In this document: positions 62,976 to 64,000 of the stretch, piece after piece
Layout of the letters: every line of letters starts with the position of its first letter
How positions within the stretch are numbered: position 1 is the first letter of the stretch
Source: Croceivirga radicis
Lineage (GTDB): Bacteria; Bacteroidota; Bacteroidia; Flavobacteriales; Flavobacteriaceae
Direction of reading: 5' to 3'
DNA: 64,000 nt
NCBI RefSeq assembly: GCF_002072105.2
Contig: NZ_MTBC01000012.1
Coordinates: 37,543 to 101,542 of the forward strand
The notes under the pieces: model-generated
What the model was told of the DNA's origin: nothing
Seen by the model: only the letters and a program-made list of their open reading frames with translations
Databases searched by the model: none
Position numbers and translations under genes: made by a program

Positions 62976-64000
62976 ATGACAAATTTATACTATAAATATT
63001 CGAGACATCTTCATAAAAGTCTGTTACTTGGTTTTTTCGTTTTTCTTTTTTCAATTATGTCATATTCTTCTTCGATTGAGAAAGGGGTTTTTATTGAGAA
63101 TACAATTAGAATAACAGAAGATTATGATGGCGATGGTATTTCTGATAATCATGATGTTGATATAGATGGTGATGGAATTACCAATATAATGGAGGATAGA
63201 AATGAAGACGGAGATAATTGTTATTGGACATATCCCTCTGATACGGATGGCGATGGTATTCCAGACTATATTGATATTGATTCAGACAATGATGGAATAT
63301 TGGATAATTTGGAGAGTCAAAATTGGCATTATTATTTTGCGCCATCTGGTGTTGATAAAAATGCAAATGGATTAGATGATGTCTACGAAAGGAATGGTCT
63401 TTTTGGTATAATTCCTGATGATAGTAGGGATAGGGATGGAATACCCAATCAATTGGATTTAGATTCTGACAATGATGGAATTCCTGATAATGTTGAAGCA
63501 CAAGCTACAAACGGGTATATTAAACCTAGTGGAGTTGATTTAGATAATGATGGACTGGATGATTCCTATGAAGGGATTGGAAATAGTGGTTTAACTCCAG
63601 TTAATACAGATGGTTTATGGAAGCCAGATTATTTAGATTACGATTCTGATGAAGATGGGGTACCCGATAGTAACGAGGGACACGACTTCGACTATGACGG
63701 CGAGCCGGACAACACGTACACGGGAGTGGACACGGACAACGACGGTCTGGACGATGGCTATGAGGGCAGTGACGTGGACGACGGCTATGACGTTAACGAT
63801 GAGATAGAGGACCCAGCGAACGATCTACCGGATACCGATGGAACGGAGGACGTTAACTACCGTGATTTGGACGATGACGGAGACGGCATAGATACCCCGG
63901 ACGAAGATGCGAACGGTGACGGCGACCCGACCAATGACGATACGGACCAAGACGGCACCCCGGACTATCTGGACCCGGACAACGGCCCTGATACGGATGG
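62976..64000 (+). CDS. Giant secreted TSP3/calcium-binding repeat protein, 3' end outside the window
   Basis: Open frame from ATG at 62976 to the window edge, at least 341 codons with no stop. The N terminus has a signal peptide (hydrophobic core [15 protein letters not shown]). After about residue 50 the protein is made of Asp-rich thrombospondin type-3-like repeats ([41 protein letters not shown]). Such repeats bind calcium and stiffen long surface or gliding-associated proteins; in Flavobacteriaceae many are secreted by the type 9 system, whose C-terminal signal would lie beyond the window. GC content and codon choice change sharply at about 63660. Confidence 0.88.
   Translation, partial: MTNLYYKYSRHLHKSLLLGFFVFLFSIMSYSSSIEKGVFIENTIRITEDYDGDGISDNHDVDIDGDGITNIMEDRNEDGDNCYWTYPSDTDGDGIPDYIDIDSDNDGILDNLESQNWHYYFAPSGVDKNANGLDDVYERNGLFGIIPDDSRDRDGIPNQLDLDSDNDGIPDNVEAQATNGYIKPSGVDLDNDGLDDSYEGIGNSGLTPVNTDGLWKPDYLDYDSDEDGVPDSNEGHDFDYDGEPDNTYTGVDTDNDGLDDGYEGSDVDDGYDVNDEIEDPANDLPDTDGTEDVNYRDLDDDGDGIDTPDEDANGDGDPTNDDTDQDGTPDYLDPDNGPDTD
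63115..64000 (+). repeat. Array of Asp-rich calcium-binding (TSP3-like) repeats
   Basis: Imperfect units of about 13-40 residues share D-x-D-x-D-G and PDxxDxDSDxDG patterns. At the DNA level, units in the first half use GAT and GGT while those after about 63660 use GAC and GGC. They are protein-level repeats, not CRISPR-like, since unit and spacer sizes are irregular. Confidence 0.8.

Noticed and set aside
63178..63501. 107-codon minus-strand frame rich in His, Gln and Tyr
   Set aside because: It is the antisense of the Asp-rich repeats: GAT and GAC read as ATC and GTC in one frame and as His- and Tyr-type codons in others. The plus-strand frame has a signal peptide and a recognisable repeat family.
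63115..64000. Repetitive Asp-rich DNA as a CRISPR array or satellite
   Set aside because: Repeats are imperfect, of irregular length and in frame with a signal peptide. They code for TSP3-type motifs.

Overview
The window looks like chromosomal DNA of a marine-type member of the Flavobacteriaceae (phylum Bacteroidota). It is AT-rich, and most genes lack a Shine-Dalgarno sequence while rpsU carries a strong one. Several promoters fit the phylum's TTG / TAnnTTTG pattern. Family content agrees: DUF2851, a RprX/RprY-like two-component pair, an AGCS transporter with a SprB-like extracellular domain, protein THX, and a giant Asp-rich TSP3-repeat surface protein. The genus cannot be fixed from sequence alone. 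I see no phage, insertion sequence, CRISPR array or defence island; almost everything is core genome.

Layout. 0-6.5 kb: a sugar kinase/nucleotidyltransferase pair, an outer-membrane beta-barrel protein, a two-component system and a fatty-acid-hydroxylase-family membrane enzyme. 6.5-11.3 kb (minus): rsfS-ftsH-LUD-cdsA-psd-ACBP, joining ribosome silencing, membrane proteolysis and phospholipid synthesis, with birA diverging. 12-22.5 kb: pyrE/SRPBCC, NUDIX, an M14-like lipoprotein, an atypical PAS histidine kinase with a stand-alone receiver, coaD, ddl, a PASTA protein, an RluD-type pseudouridine synthase, yaaA and the tiny ribosomal protein THX. 22.6-28 kb: a DNA glycosylase-superfamily protein, PEP carboxylase and an M20 peptidase. 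28-35 kb (minus): a complete trpEGDCFBA operon preceded by a previously unlisted leader peptide with three consecutive Trp codons and an attenuator hairpin. 35-41.5 kb: a MarR/nitroreductase/YceI unit with a visible operator, a thioredoxin/rhodanese cluster, DUF2851, PspC and a K+ channel. 41.6-47.4 kb: AGCS transporter, HhH protein, acyl-CoA dehydrogenase, rpsU, xerC and hpf. 47.4-61 kb: the conserved tRNA(Thr-Tyr-Gly-Thr)-tuf-tRNA(Trp)-secE-nusG-rplKAJL-rpoBC macro-operon, ending with a DUF3467 gene. 61-64 kb: prfC (minus), then the start of a giant calcium-binding-repeat surface protein that runs off the window.

The most interesting signals are regulatory or architectural rather than a new gene system: (i) the trp attenuator, whose predicted promoter places the transcript start at the leader AUG; (ii) a strong terminator encoded inside the first codons of the HhH gene; (iii) a transporter carrying SprB-like and lipoyl-like domains at its N terminus; (iv) an abrupt codon and GC switch inside the giant repeat gene; (v) a promoter lying inside a terminator ahead of the tRNA-tuf operon; (vi) hairpins between tuf and tRNA-Trp and between rplL and rpoB. 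All pairings, motifs and domain calls were made by eye, without alignment or folding software.
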